Source: Parvibaculum sp. (GTDB taxonomy: Bacteria > Pseudomonadota > Alphaproteobacteria > Parvibaculales > Parvibaculaceae). From it: a DNA stretch of 46,889 bases. The position numbers were made by a program, and so were the translations under genes. Each line of letters begins with the position of its first letter. Within the stretch, counting starts at the first letter, position 1. Shown here one piece after another: positions 1 through 10,672 of this stretch. The stretch spans positions 1-46,889 of the forward strand of contig NZ_NYVD01000027.1 of assembly GCF_002684405.1 (NCBI RefSeq). The letters are read 5' to 3'. Under the pieces are notes generated by a model. It was not told the DNA's origin, made no database searches, and worked only from the letters and a program-made list of their open reading frames with translations.

Positions 1-985
1 CTTTTCCGGCCTCGGCGTGAACCCGAATTTCGGCACCCCCGCCAACCCATGGGACGACAAGGTGGAACGCGCACCGGGCGGATCCTCCGCGGGCGCCGGC
101 GTCTCGGTCGCATCCGGCCTCGCAGCGGCGGCCATCGGCACGGATACGGGCGGCTCGGTGCGTATCCCCGCCGCGTGGAACGGGCTTGTCGGCCTCAAGA
201 CCACACATGGCCGCGTACCGCTCGCCGGTACCGTTCCCCTGTCCCACACCTTCGACACGGTGGGACCGCTGACCCGCGACGTCGCCGACGCCGCCGCGCT
301 TTTCGGCCTGCTCGCCGGGACAGGAACGCCGGACCTGGAGGGGCACGAACTCGGCCGGACCGTGCTCTGGCTGCCCAAAGGCGTGGCGGGCGATATAGGC
401 TGGCAAGGGCTCGAAGACGGCATCGCCGCGGCGGTCGATGCCGCGCTCCACAAACTCGTCGCCAGAGGCGTGCGCATTGTGGAGCATGACCTGCCAGAAC
501 TCGACGAGATCAACGCGCTGGCCTGGTCGCCGACCGAAAGCCGCCTCGTGGCAGACGCCTATGCGCTGTGGGGCGAGATGCTGCGCGCCAATGAGGACAG
601 GATCTTCCGACCGGTCTTCGAGCGCGTGACGGCCGGCGAAGCCCTGAAAATCGCGGACCTGATGCGCGCCGATGCCAGGCGCGAGAATATCCGGAACCTC
701 TATCTTGCCCGTACCGCCGGCGTCGATGCGGTGGTGATGCCCACCGTCGCCATCGCGCCGCCGCCCATCGCCGAGCTGGAGCCCGGCGGCGACGCCTATG
801 GACAGGCAAACCGCATGGCGCTGCGCAACACCACCATCGGCAATCAGCTCGGTCTTTGCGCCGTCACGCTGCCCGTTGGCCACGATGCGAAAGGCATGCC
901 CGTCGGCTTGATGCTGCAGGCCGCGCCCGGCCATGACGAAAAGCTGCTGCGCCTCGCCAGAGCCATCGAAAAGGCGCTGAACTAG
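1..985 (+). CDS. Amidase (amidase signature family), 3' part
   Basis: C-terminal part of an amidase-signature hydrolase, which splits carboxamides into acid and ammonia. The reading frame is open from base 2, so the start lies outside the window. The visible part begins close to the signature: a GGSSAG stretch (the cis-serine of the Ser-cisSer-Lys triad) followed by GTDTGGSVRIPAA, which carries the nucleophilic serine. The catalytic lysine would be upstream and is not visible. The rest (helical region, then a C-terminal GLCAVTLPVG...GMPVGLMLQ segment) is typical of the family. The substrate cannot be told; members include aliphatic amidases, allophanate hydrolase-like enzymes and GatA. An isolated amidase beside a quinoprotein dehydrogenase argues against GatA. 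It ends at a hairpin shared with the convergent dehydrogenase gene. Confidence 0.93.
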   Translation, partial: FSGLGVNPNFGTPANPWDDKVERAPGGSSAGAGVSVASGLAAAAIGTDTGGSVRIPAAWNGLVGLKTTHGRVPLAGTVPLSHTFDTVGPLTRDVADAAALFGLLAGTGTPDLEGHELGRTVLWLPKGVAGDIGWQGLEDGIAAAVDAALHKLVARGVRIVEHDLPELDEINALAWSPTESRLVADAYALWGEMLRANEDRIFRPVFERVTAGEALKIADLMRADARRENIRNLYLARTAGVDAVVMPTVAIAPPPIAELEPGGDAYGQANRMALRNTTIGNQLGLCAVTLPVGHDAKGMPVGLMLQAAPGHDEKLLRLARAIEKALN

Positions 986-994
986 ACAAAGAAA

Positions 995-1020
995 AACCCC
1001 GGAGATTGCTCTCCGGGGTT
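995..1020. terminator. Bidirectional intrinsic terminator
   Basis: Perfect 11-bp inverted repeat (995-1005 with 1010-1020, loop TTGC) between the convergent amidase and dehydrogenase genes. The A-run at 992-996 gives a U-tract for minus-strand transcripts; the plus side has only a short T-rich tail. It probably ends both transcripts. Confidence 0.85.
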
Positions 1021-1042
1021 TCGTTCATAAGCGGATGAACCG

Positions 1043-3310
<2,268 letters not shown>

Positions 3311-3767
3311 AGTCTCCCCGTCCTGTTGTCCCTCACCCGCCGCCGTGACGGCGCACAGGCTGCTTTTTCTTATGCGGAGTTGCACTCCGCCTTTTGTCCA
3401 GAGAGTAGCGCAACCGCCGGGAGGCGCAAATGGTTCGGCGGCAGATTGACGCAGCAATTTGCGCACAAAAATTATGCAGAACGACCAAATTGCGCCCAAT
3501 TTAGCCAATCCGCCGCGTGAGGCGAAGCGCGCCAAGGCAATAATGACCGTCTTTTCAACAGCTTACCTGAAACGGTCGGGACAGGAGACCCGACAGCGCG
3601 GCCGAACACCGTCTGCAACCTCAGCAAGGGACACTCGGGTAAGGCCGCCATCGGGACCATCGGAGACGCTGATTTATCGCCCCCTCGCCCTTCCGGAGGG
3701 CGGCATGGAGACAGGCCCAAAAATTAGGCAATATTGCCCGGGTTACATAATGGCAATCAAGCGGTAA

Positions 3768-3791
3768 TGTAGAAAATTCCCTTATTCTACA
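3768..3791. promoter_or_regulatory. 24-bp dyad upstream of amt1
   Basis: Perfect inverted repeat TGTAGAA-N10-TTCTACA (3768-3774 and 3785-3791), 25 bases before the -24-like element of amt1. It could be an operator or an RNA hairpin in a longer transcript. No known family was recognised. Confidence 0.5.
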
Positions 3792-3815
3792 GTGAGTTAG
3801 ATGTGCACAACAATT

Positions 3816-3830
3816 CGGCACGCTTCTTGA
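3816..3830 (+). promoter_or_regulatory. Sigma-54-like -24/-12 element of amt1 (GA at -12)
   Basis: CGGCACG-N4-TTGA, that is GG-N10-GA. The -24 half fits the sigma-54 consensus TGGCACG; the -12 half has GA where GC is expected. It sits about 105 bases before the amt1 start. The same variant occurs before glnK and amt3. An overlapping NtrC-like 17-mer (GC-N11-GC) lies at 3804-3820. Confidence 0.45.
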
Positions 3831-3936
3831 GATAGGGACCTGACAGGCAATGTGCCGGGAGGCACATTCCTTCTGATCAGAGGCGCGCAAAAAGACAGGC
3901 CCGGTGAGGCTTGCCGCAGCCAAGGAGCACAATTCG

Positions 3937-5280
3937 ATGAAAGAAACTCAGATTCTCGTCAGGGGGTTGCGGCAGGCGGCCACCCGGACCGCGCTTGCCG
4001 CGGGAACGGGAGCCTTCGTACTGCTTGCCGGCGCGGGTAGCGCCTTCGCCCAGGAGGCCGAGGCCCCGACCATCAGCGCAGGCGACACCGCCTGGATGAT
4101 CACCGCCACCGCGCTGGTGCTTTTGATGACCATTCCCGGCCTGGCGCTCTTCTATGGCGGCATGGTCCGCAAGAAGAACGTCGTGGCGATGACCGCGCAG
4201 AACTTCGTCATGGCCGCGGTCGGGACCATCGTCTGGATGGTGGCCGGCTATTCCCTCGCCTTCACCGATGGCGGCAGCATGAACGCCATCATCGGCGGCC
4301 TCGACAAGGCGTTCCTGTCGGGTGTCGGCGTGAATTCCGTTTCGGGCACCATTCCCGAAACCGTCTTCATGATGTTCCAGATGACCTTTGCGATCATCAC
4401 ACCGGCGCTGATTACCGGCGCCTATGCGGACCGCATGAAGTTTTCCAGCATGCTTCTCTTCATGACGCTCTGGCTGGTCTTCATCTATTCGCCCGTCACC
4501 CACTGGGTGTGGGGCGGCGGCTTCCTTGGCGCCGACGGCGTGCTCGATTTCGCCGGCGGCACGGTGGTGCATATCAATGCCGGTATCGCGGGCCTTGTCT
4601 GCTGCCTCGTCCTCGGGCCCCGCAAGGGCTATGGCCATGACAACATGGCGCCGCACAATGTGGTGCTGACCATGATCGGCGCCTCGCTTCTGTGGGTGGG
4701 CTGGTTCGGCTTCAACGCCGGCTCCGAGCTCGCCGCCGATGGCCGCGCCGGCATGGCGATGGCCGTGACGCAGATCGCAACCGCCGCGGGCGTGCTGTCC
4801 TGGATGTTCGCCGAATGGCTGGTCCACAAGAAACCGACCCTGCTGGGCATGTGCTCGGGCGCAGTGGCGGGCCTCGTCGCCATCACCCCGGCATCCGGCT
4901 TCGTGGCCCCGGGCGGGGCGCTCTGGATTGGCCTTGCCTCCGGTGTGCTCTGCTTTTTTGCCGCGACCAGCCTGAAGAACGCGCTGGGTTATGACGATGC
5001 GCTGGACGTTTTCGGCGTGCACTGCGTGGGCGGTATCGTCGGCGCGGTCCTGACCGGCGTCTTCGCCTCCGCCGCGGTCGGCGGCACGGCGGGCGGCCTG
5101 GAAGGCAACTGGCCCCAGCTCTGGATCCAGATCAAGAGCGTGCTGATCACCCTGGCCTATTCCGGTATCGGCAGCTTCATCCTGCTGATGATCGTGAAAG
5201 CCATTCTTGGTCTGCGCGTCACGCCGCAGGAAGAGACCGAAGGCCTCGACATCACGCTGCATGGCGAGACGATCCACTAA
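3937..5280 (+). CDS. amt: Ammonium transporter Amt (first copy)
   Basis: Trimeric inner-membrane channel for ammonium/ammonia; 447-residue precursor. ATG 3937 is chosen because AAGGAG lies 9 bases before it; an earlier GTG at 3904 lacks this. The N-terminus is a signal peptide with probable cleavage after AFA (residue 38), as in many AmtB proteins. The TIPGLALFYGGMVRKKN segment is the classic AmtB first-helix signature. The pore twin histidines are present: VVHINAG (about H212) and GVHCVGG (about H362). The C-terminal tail after LGLRVTPQEE is the cytosolic part that binds PII proteins. It is followed by a terminator and then glnK, so it is transcribed separately from glnK-amt2. It belongs to a different subfamily from the next two transporters. 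Confidence 0.95.
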   Translation: MKETQILVRGLRQAATRTALAAGTGAFVLLAGAGSAFAQEAEAPTISAGDTAWMITATALVLLMTIPGLALFYGGMVRKKNVVAMTAQNFVMAAVGTIVWMVAGYSLAFTDGGSMNAIIGGLDKAFLSGVGVNSVSGTIPETVFMMFQMTFAIITPALITGAYADRMKFSSMLLFMTLWLVFIYSPVTHWVWGGGFLGADGVLDFAGGTVVHINAGIAGLVCCLVLGPRKGYGHDNMAPHNVVLTMIGASLLWVGWFGFNAGSELAADGRAGMAMAVTQIATAAGVLSWMFAEWLVHKKPTLLGMCSGAVAGLVAITPASGFVAPGGALWIGLASGVLCFFAATSLKNALGYDDALDVFGVHCVGGIVGAVLTGVFASAAVGGTAGGLEGNWPQLWIQIKSVLITLAYSGIGSFILLMIVKAILGLRVTPQEETEGLDITLHGETIH

Positions 5281-5339
5281 AGCCGATCCGGCCGGCAATG
5301 CGAAACGCATAATTCCGGACACGGATATTCAGAACAGGG

Positions 5340-5367
5340 AAAGGGCGCTTTTCGGAGCGCCCTTTTT
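5340..5367 (+). terminator. Intrinsic terminator after amt1
   Basis: Stem of about 10 bp (AAAGGGCGCT at 5340-5349 with AGCGCCCTTT at 5356-5365), six-base loop and a T-run to 5367. It separates amt1 from the glnK promoter region. Confidence 0.9.
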
Positions 5368-5449
5368 CATGCCCGGCTTATTGCACGATCCATTGAGACG
5401 ATTCTTGTGCTGCCGAAAAAGGAGTCAGTTGTTCATGGCATCATCCGGG

Positions 5450-5466
5450 TGCACACTTTTTGTGCA
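5450..5466. promoter_or_regulatory. NtrC-type binding dyad upstream of glnK
   Basis: TGCAC-N7-GTGCA, 17 bases with the GC-N11-GC spacing of NtrC sites (consensus about TGCACY-N5-GGTGCA). It lies about 105 bases upstream of the -24-like element, a usual distance for an NtrC enhancer. A glnK-amt transcription unit is a standard NtrC target. Confidence 0.7.
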
Positions 5467-5570
5467 ACCTAGCCCGGTTTCATGGCCTCTGCGGGGGATT
5501 ATTTTTCCTTTCGCAATTCACCGCGAGGATTCAGGGGGTCGATTCAAAGACTTACCAAATAGTTCATGTC

Positions 5571-5585
5571 CGGCACGGTTTTTGA
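5571..5585 (+). promoter_or_regulatory. Sigma-54-like -24/-12 element of glnK-amt2 (GA at -12)
   Basis: CGGCACG-N4-TTGA with GG-N10-GA spacing. The -24 part is close to consensus; the -12 part has GA for GC. It is about 170 bases before glnK and downstream of the NtrC-type dyad. It would give a long 5' leader. Confidence 0.45.
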
Positions 5586-5720
5586 AGATGCCTTTGCAAC
5601 CCGCTCCCGCTTGCTTGCGGCAAATGTCCGGTAAGCCGGACCTGGGAGATGAAGCCCGGCAGGGATCATGAGGGGAACGTCGGCACGGCCAGACATACGC
5701 ATCATCAGTCACGCGTATGA

Positions 5721-6095
<375 letters not shown>

Positions 6096-6153
6096 CCGTG
6101 CCGGGTTAGACGGGTACTCCCTGGGGAAGGCAACCTCGAAAGCGAGAGGAATT

Positions 6154-7473
6154 ATGAGCAAGAAGACCAATTTCATGAAAATAGCGGGAGTGGCGGCGAT
6201 CGCGTCGATCGCCGTGGCATCGCCCGCTTTTGCGCAGGAGGAGCCGTTTACGCTCTCCTCGCCCGAGACTGCGTATATCTTCAATACGCTGTCCTTCCTG
6301 ATGACGGGCTTCCTCGTCATGTTCATGGCAGCCGGCTTTGCCATGCTGGAAGCTGGCCTCGTCCGTTCCAAGAACGTGGCGATGCAGTGCACAAAGAACA
6401 TCGCCATCTACGCGATCGGCGGCATCATGTACTACCTCGTCGGCTACAACCTGATGTACGCGGGTGTGGACGGCGGCTATTTCGGTTCGATCGCCTTGTG
6501 GGGCGTGTCCGACAGCATGCCGACGGATGGCGCAGGCTACGCCTCTGCTTCCGACTGGTTCTTCCAGATGGTGTTCGTGGCAACCGCCGCGTCCATCGTG
6601 TCCGGTACGCTTGCCGAGCGTATCCGCCTGTGGCCGTTCATGATCTTCACCGTGTTCCTGACCGGCTTCATTTACCCGATCCAGGGCTCCTGGCAGTGGG
6701 GCGGCGGCTGGCTGAGCGAAATGGGCTTCTCCGATTTCGCCGGCTCGACGATCGTGCACTCCTGCGGCGGCTGGGCGGCTCTGATGGGTGCGCTGGTGCT
6801 TGGCGCGCGTATCGGCAAATACGGCCCGAACGGCGAAGTGAACGCCCTTCCGGGGTCCTCCATGCCCCTCGCCACGCTGGGTACCTTCATCCTGTGGCTC
6901 GGCTGGTTCGGCTTCAACGGCGGTTCCCAGCTTGCGCTCGGCACCTTCGCCGACGCCAATGCTATTGCGACCATCTTCATCAACACCAACATGGCGGCTG
7001 CTGCCGGCGTAGTGGTGGCGATGGTGCTGACGCAGCTGATCTACAAGAAGGTCGACATCACCATGGCGATGAACGGCGCGCTTGCCGGCCTCGTTTCCAT
7101 CACGGCTGAACCCCTCACCCCGACCCTCGGCTCGGCTGCCATCATCGGCGGCATCGGCGCCGTAATCGTGGTGCTGACGGTTCCGCTCCTCGACAAGCTC
7201 AAGATCGACGACGTTGTGGGTGCGATCCCGGTCCACCTCTTCTGCGGCATCTGGGGCACGATGGCGGTTCCGATCACCAATGGGGACGCGAGCTTCGCGA
7301 CACAGGCGACGGGCGTGATCTCGATCGGCATCTTCGTTTCGCTGGTCAGCCTGGTTCTGTGGCTGGTCCTGCGCTTCACGATCGGCATCCGCTGCTCGGA
7401 AGAAGAAGAGCTCATGGGTCTCGACAAAGCCGAGATCGGCGTCGAAGCCTATCCCGAGTTCAGCCAGGCGTAA
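6154..7473 (+). CDS. amtB: Ammonium transporter Amt (second copy, with glnK)
   Basis: Ammonium channel of 439 residues, directly downstream of glnK and probably cotranscribed. GAGAGGA at 6144-6150 precedes ATG 6154. A signal peptide ends at AFA (residue 27). The first-helix region reads FMAAGFAMLEAGLVRSKN, which differs from the LALFYGG type of the first copy and marks another Amt subfamily. The twin pore histidines are conserved (IVHSCGG, about H202; PVHLFCG, about H361). The tail after IGIRCSEEEE is the PII-binding part. As the glnK partner it is the best candidate for the main GlnK-regulated channel. Confidence 0.95.
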   Translation: MSKKTNFMKIAGVAAIASIAVASPAFAQEEPFTLSSPETAYIFNTLSFLMTGFLVMFMAAGFAMLEAGLVRSKNVAMQCTKNIAIYAIGGIMYYLVGYNLMYAGVDGGYFGSIALWGVSDSMPTDGAGYASASDWFFQMVFVATAASIVSGTLAERIRLWPFMIFTVFLTGFIYPIQGSWQWGGGWLSEMGFSDFAGSTIVHSCGGWAALMGALVLGARIGKYGPNGEVNALPGSSMPLATLGTFILWLGWFGFNGGSQLALGTFADANAIATIFINTNMAAAAGVVVAMVLTQLIYKKVDITMAMNGALAGLVSITAEPLTPTLGSAAIIGGIGAVIVVLTVPLLDKLKIDDVVGAIPVHLFCGIWGTMAVPITNGDASFATQATGVISIGIFVSLVSLVLWLVLRFTIGIRCSEEEELMGLDKAEIGVEAYPEFSQA

Positions 7474-7550
7474 CGCGCGGCTGAAAAGACAGAAGCCGGC
7501 GTCGCCCACCCCTCTGCCACCGACTCTCCGGGTGGCGCCGGCAACACTGG

Positions 7551-7579
7551 AGCCCGACGGTCCCCGTCGGGCTCTTTTT
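7551..7579 (+). terminator. Intrinsic terminator after glnK-amt2
   Basis: Perfect 10-bp stem (7551-7560 with 7564-7573), three-base loop and T-run 7575-7579. A looser GC-rich inverted repeat (GCCGGCG near 7495 with the segment ending in CGCCGGC near 7541) precedes it. Confidence 0.92.
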
Positions 7580-7769
7580 ATTTGCCCTGCCGAGGACGAC
7601 GACAGCCTCCCGACGCCCCGAGCCGCCGGGACAAATGCATATTAATTGATCGATATGCCTATATATCGGGTCCAATTATTAGGCGTATTTTTGCGACCGC
7701 CTCTCCCCCTTTATCTGAAAAACTCCCAAAGTCCGCGGAATTCCGCGCTTGCCCGGAAAATGGGCAGGC

Positions 7770-7784
7770 TGGCATGCCCTTTGA
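7770..7784 (+). promoter_or_regulatory. Sigma-54-like -24/-12 element of amt3 (GA at -12)
   Basis: TGGCATG-N4-TTGA with GG-N10-GA spacing, the third copy of the pattern seen before amt1 and glnK. A 17-mer TGCCC-N7-GTGCA (7775-7791) with NtrC-type GC-N11-GC spacing overlaps it. The element is about 125 bases before the amt3 start. Confidence 0.45.
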
Positions 7785-7907
7785 TTGTGCAGAGCGACCA
7801 ATAAAAAGGCTGGGCACCCTGCTGCATGGCGGGCGCAACACCGGCTTGGGGAGAAACGGTCCGGCATTTCCGTTCGGACCGACGGTGGCACCGAAGGAGA
7901 GCATTTC

Positions 7908-9161
7908 ATGAATCCGGTCGAGAGCGCGCCCGCAGCCCTGACAGGGGCGATGTCGGGCGGCGATGTCTTTTTCATTCTGATGGGCGCCATTCTGGTGTTC
8001 GCCATGCATGGCGGCTTCGCCTTTCTCGAAGTCGGTACGGTCCGCCACAAAAACCAGGTGAACGCGCTGGTGAAGATCCTTGTGGATTTCGCCGTCTCGA
8101 CCGTCGCCTATTTCTTCATCGGCTACATGGTCGCCTATGGGGTGAACTTCTTTGTTTCCGCGCATGTACTCTCCGGCGCCACGGGCAGTTTCGCGCCACA
8201 GGGCAAGGATCTCGTGAAATTCTTCTTCCTGCTCACCTTTGCCGCCGCCATTCCCGCGATCATTTCCGGCGGCATCGCCGAACGCGCCCGCTTCTGGCCG
8301 CAAGTCGGCGCCACCGCGATCCTCGTCTCGCTGGTCTATCCCTTCTTCGAAGGCATCGTCTGGAACGGCAATCTGGGCATTCAGGACTGGATGACCACCG
8401 CCTTCGGCGCGCCTTTCCATGACTTCGCGGGCTCCATCGTCGTCCATGCCGTGGGCGGCTGGATCGCGCTCGGAGCGGTTTTGATGCTCGGCGCACGCTC
8501 GGGCCGCTATTCGCGGACGGGCAAGCTGCATGCCTTCCCGCCTTCCTCCATTCCCTGGCTCGCGCTCGGCTCCTGGATGCTTTGTGTCGGCTGGTTCGGC
8601 TTCAACGTCATGTCCGCCCAGTCGCTCGAAGGCGTTTCCGGCCTCGTCGCCATGAATTCGCTGATGGCCATGGCCGGCGGCATTCTCGCAGCCCTCATCG
8701 CCGGCAGGAACGACCCCGGCTTCGTTCACAACGGTGCGCTGGCGGGCCTGGTGGCGGTCTGTGCCGGCTCCGACATCATGCATCCCATCGGCGCTCTCGT
8801 GGTAGGCGGTGTGGCTGGCGCCATCTTCGTTGTCATGTTCGAGGCCTGTCAGGACAAGCTCAAGATCGACGACGTGCTCGGCGTCTGGCCACTGCACGGG
8901 CTGTGCGGTCTCTGGGGCGGCGTCGCTGCGGGCATCTTCGGCCTGGAGCAGCTCGGCGGCATGGGCGGCGTCAGCTTCACGGCACAGCTTTTCGGTTCGC
9001 TCGCAGGCGCGGTCTATGCGCTGGCGGCCGGTCTCGCGGTCTATGCGGTCTTGCGGGCCACAATCGGCATCCGGCTGGACCAGGAGGCCGAACACAGAGG
9101 CGCCGATCTCTCCATTCACATGATCGGCGCCAACCCGGAACAAGAGGTGGCGGCCCGCTGA
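7908..9161 (+). CDS. amt: Ammonium transporter Amt (third copy)
   Basis: Ammonium channel of 417 residues. ATG 7908 follows AAGGAGA; the frame is open further upstream but without a better site. Unlike the other two copies there is no evident cleavable signal peptide: the protein begins a few residues before the first helix. The first-helix signature is MHGGFAFLEVGTVRHKNQ, again a different Amt subfamily. Twin histidines are conserved (VVHAVGG, about H180; PLHGLCG, about H330). The tail IGIRLDQEAEHRGADLS resembles PII-binding tails. It is monocistronic, with its own -24/-12-like element. Its need for GlnK is inferred, not shown. Confidence 0.94.
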   Translation: MNPVESAPAALTGAMSGGDVFFILMGAILVFAMHGGFAFLEVGTVRHKNQVNALVKILVDFAVSTVAYFFIGYMVAYGVNFFVSAHVLSGATGSFAPQGKDLVKFFFLLTFAAAIPAIISGGIAERARFWPQVGATAILVSLVYPFFEGIVWNGNLGIQDWMTTAFGAPFHDFAGSIVVHAVGGWIALGAVLMLGARSGRYSRTGKLHAFPPSSIPWLALGSWMLCVGWFGFNVMSAQSLEGVSGLVAMNSLMAMAGGILAALIAGRNDPGFVHNGALAGLVAVCAGSDIMHPIGALVVGGVAGAIFVVMFEACQDKLKIDDVLGVWPLHGLCGLWGGVAAGIFGLEQLGGMGGVSFTAQLFGSLAGAVYALAAGLAVYAVLRATIGIRLDQEAEHRGADLSIHMIGANPEQEVAAR

Positions 9162-9195
9162 CGCGGCCGCCGCCAGGCCTGCCCCGGGGCTTCGG

Positions 9196-9210
9196 TTAAC
9201 GCCTTTTTAA
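9196..9210. promoter_or_regulatory. CtrA-type full site before the aminotransferase-ftsK operon
   Basis: TTAA-N7-TTAA, matching the CtrA consensus exactly in both halves and spacing. It lies 18 bases from a perfect DnaA box and about 205 bases upstream of the aminotransferase gene that overlaps ftsK. Confidence 0.55.
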
Positions 9211-9227
9211 AAGATTGCTTTGGATTT

Positions 9228-9236
9228 TGTGGATAA
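9228..9236 (-). promoter_or_regulatory. DnaA box
   Basis: TGTGGATAA, i.e. a perfect TTATCCACA on the minus strand. Two weaker 9-mers follow: GAATCCACA (9245-9253) and TTTTCCACC (9257-9265), each 7 of 9. The cluster suggests DnaA control of the aminotransferase-ftsK unit, or an origin-like element. Confidence 0.6.
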
Positions 9237-9321
9237 CCCACGAGGAATCCACAGAGTTTTCCACCTCAAGGGTCGGTCGGTAGCGCTGGACCGCCGATGC
9301 GGGGCTGTTTAAGATCGCCCA

Positions 9322-9340
9322 CGCTTCGCGGCCCGAAGCG
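9322..9340. repeat. GC-rich hairpin upstream of the aminotransferase
   Basis: Perfect 7-bp inverted repeat CGCTTCG/CGAAGCG with a five-base loop. It has no T-run, so it is probably not a terminator. It lies in the leader of the aminotransferase-ftsK transcript. Confidence 0.45.
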
Positions 9341-9415
9341 CTCCCGAATCCCGCCGCCCGCCACCGGGAGGGCAACCGAAGCACTCTTTCAACAGGCTTG
9401 AGAGCCGGCAGCGTC

Positions 9416-10672
9416 ATGACCGACACGGAGATTCACGGCCAGAAACGGACGGAGCAACGACCGGAGAGCCGGTCGCGCTTCGACGCGCTGCCCGACAGCC
9501 CCTTTCCGCGCCTCAACGCGCTGATCGAGGGAATCGAGCCGGGGAAGCCGCCGCTGATCCTTTCGCTGGGCGAGCCTCAACACCCGTTTCCGGATTTCGT
9601 GCTGAACGAGATCAACGCGAATGCGGCCCTTTTCGGCAAATATCCGCCGATCATGGGGACGCCGGATTTCCGCAAAGCCGTGCAGGGCTGGCTGCAGCGC
9701 CGCTTCGGCGCAGGCGACGCACTCGACCCGGATACGCAGATCCTGCCCGTCAACGGCACGCGCGAAGCGCTCTTCAACATGGCGCTGGTGGCGACCCCGC
9801 CGGAAAAAAACGGCCAACGGCCCGCCGTGCTGATGCCGAACCCCTTTTATCAATGCTATGCCGCCGCCGCGCTGGCCGCGGGCGCGGAACCGGTCTATCT
9901 GGCCGCGACGGCCGAAAACCGCTTCCTGCCGGATTTCCACGCGCTCCCGGAGGACCTCCTCGCACGCACGTCGGTCATCTATTTCTGCAGCCCGGCCAAT
10001 CCGCAGGGCGCGGTCGCGGATATGGACTATCTGAAGAGCCTCATCGCACTGGCACGCGAATACGACATCCTGCTTGCGCTCGACGAGTGCTATGCCGACA
10101 TCTATGATCGGGACCCGCCGCCCGGCGCTCTTCAGGCCGCGCTTGAGCTTGGCCCGGAAAAACCCGGCGCAGACCCTTTTGACAATCTGATTGTCTTTCA
10201 TTCGCTGTCGAAGCGGTCAAGTCTGCCTGGCCTTCGCTCCGGCTTCTGCGCGGGCGGCAAGGCCTTCATGACGCGCTTCCGCGCCTTCCGCAATATCGGC
10301 GCCCCGCAGGTGCCGTTGCCGATCCTCGCCGCCTCCACGGCCGCCTGGAACGATGATGCGCATGCCGCCGCGAACCGCGACCTCTATCGCCGCAAGATCG
10401 ATCTCGCAGAGAGCATTCTGGGCAATCGTTTCGGCTTCTATCGCCCTGCCGGCGGCTTCTTTCTCTGGCTCGATGTCGGCGATGGTGAGCGGGCGGCGCG
10501 CGAACTCTGGGCGCGGGGCGGCGTGAAGGTATTGCCGGGGGCCTATCTCTCGCGCGAAGATTCAATCGGTTATGAAGGCGCGAATCCGGGATCGGCCTAT
10601 ATCCGCGTCGCGCTTGTCGACAATGAGGAGAAAACCGGCGAAGCCCTGACCCGCATGGCGGAGGTGTTGTGA
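9416..10672 (+). CDS. Class I/II PLP aminotransferase (DapC-like)
   Basis: Fold-type I, PLP-dependent aminotransferase of 418 residues. The Schiff-base lysine is in [16 protein letters not shown] (about K266). [15 protein letters not shown] and the C-terminal arginine region (AYIRVALV) are the expected cofactor and substrate elements. In alphaproteobacteria this type before ftsK is usually annotated as succinyldiaminopimelate transaminase or as a general aspartate/alanine-type aminotransferase; lysine/peptidoglycan precursor synthesis is plausible but not proven. The start is uncertain: ATG 9416 is used, with a TTG at 9398 as alternative, and neither has a strong ribosome site. It overlaps ftsK by four bases, so the two are translationally coupled. 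Confidence 0.85.
   Translation: MTDTEIHGQKRTEQRPESRSRFDALPDSPFPRLNALIEGIEPGKPPLILSLGEPQHPFPDFVLNEINANAALFGKYPPIMGTPDFRKAVQGWLQRRFGAGDALDPDTQILPVNGTREALFNMALVATPPEKNGQRPAVLMPNPFYQCYAAAALAAGAEPVYLAATAENRFLPDFHALPEDLLARTSVIYFCSPANPQGAVADMDYLKSLIALAREYDILLALDECYADIYDRDPPPGALQAALELGPEKPGADPFDNLIVFHSLSKRSSLPGLRSGFCAGGKAFMTRFRAFRNIGAPQVPLPILAASTAAWNDDAHAAANRDLYRRKIDLAESILGNRFGFYRPAGGFFLWLDVGDGERAARELWARGGVKVLPGAYLSREDSIGYEGANPGSAYIRVALVDNEEKTGEALTRMAEVL

Larger units (their letters stand above)
3311..3936. other. Intergenic region between dehydrogenase and amt1
   Basis: A 626-base divergent gap with no convincing gene. It holds an NtrC-like 17-mer at 3462-3478, short hairpins (TCGGG/CCCGA near 3572-3590; GCCCT/AGGGC near 3690-3705), a 24-bp dyad at 3768-3791, an NtrC-like 17-mer at 3804-3820 and a -24/-12-like element at 3817-3830. 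The elements nearest amt1 probably control it. No clear promoter for the dehydrogenase was recognised. Confidence 0.6.
7474..7907. other. Intergenic region amt2-amt3
   Basis: A 434-base gap with no gene. After the terminator comes an AT-rich patch (7632-7685) with two overlapping dyads: GCATAT-N10-ATATGC (7637-7658) and CGATAT-N6-ATATCG (7651-7668). A perfect 14-bp palindrome follows (CGCGGAATTCCGCG, 7734-7747), then the -24/-12-like element of amt3. Confidence 0.65.

Noticed and set aside
6106..7509. A long minus-strand frame opposite amt2, and similar ones opposite amt1 and amt3.
   Set aside because: They mirror the codon bias of the transporter genes and contain no known motif.
9196..9265. 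Chromosomal origin oriC at the DnaA/CtrA cluster.
   Set aside because: Only one perfect DnaA box, no repeated AT-rich 13-mers, and the parS cluster is about 33 kb away. A regulatory region is the safer reading.
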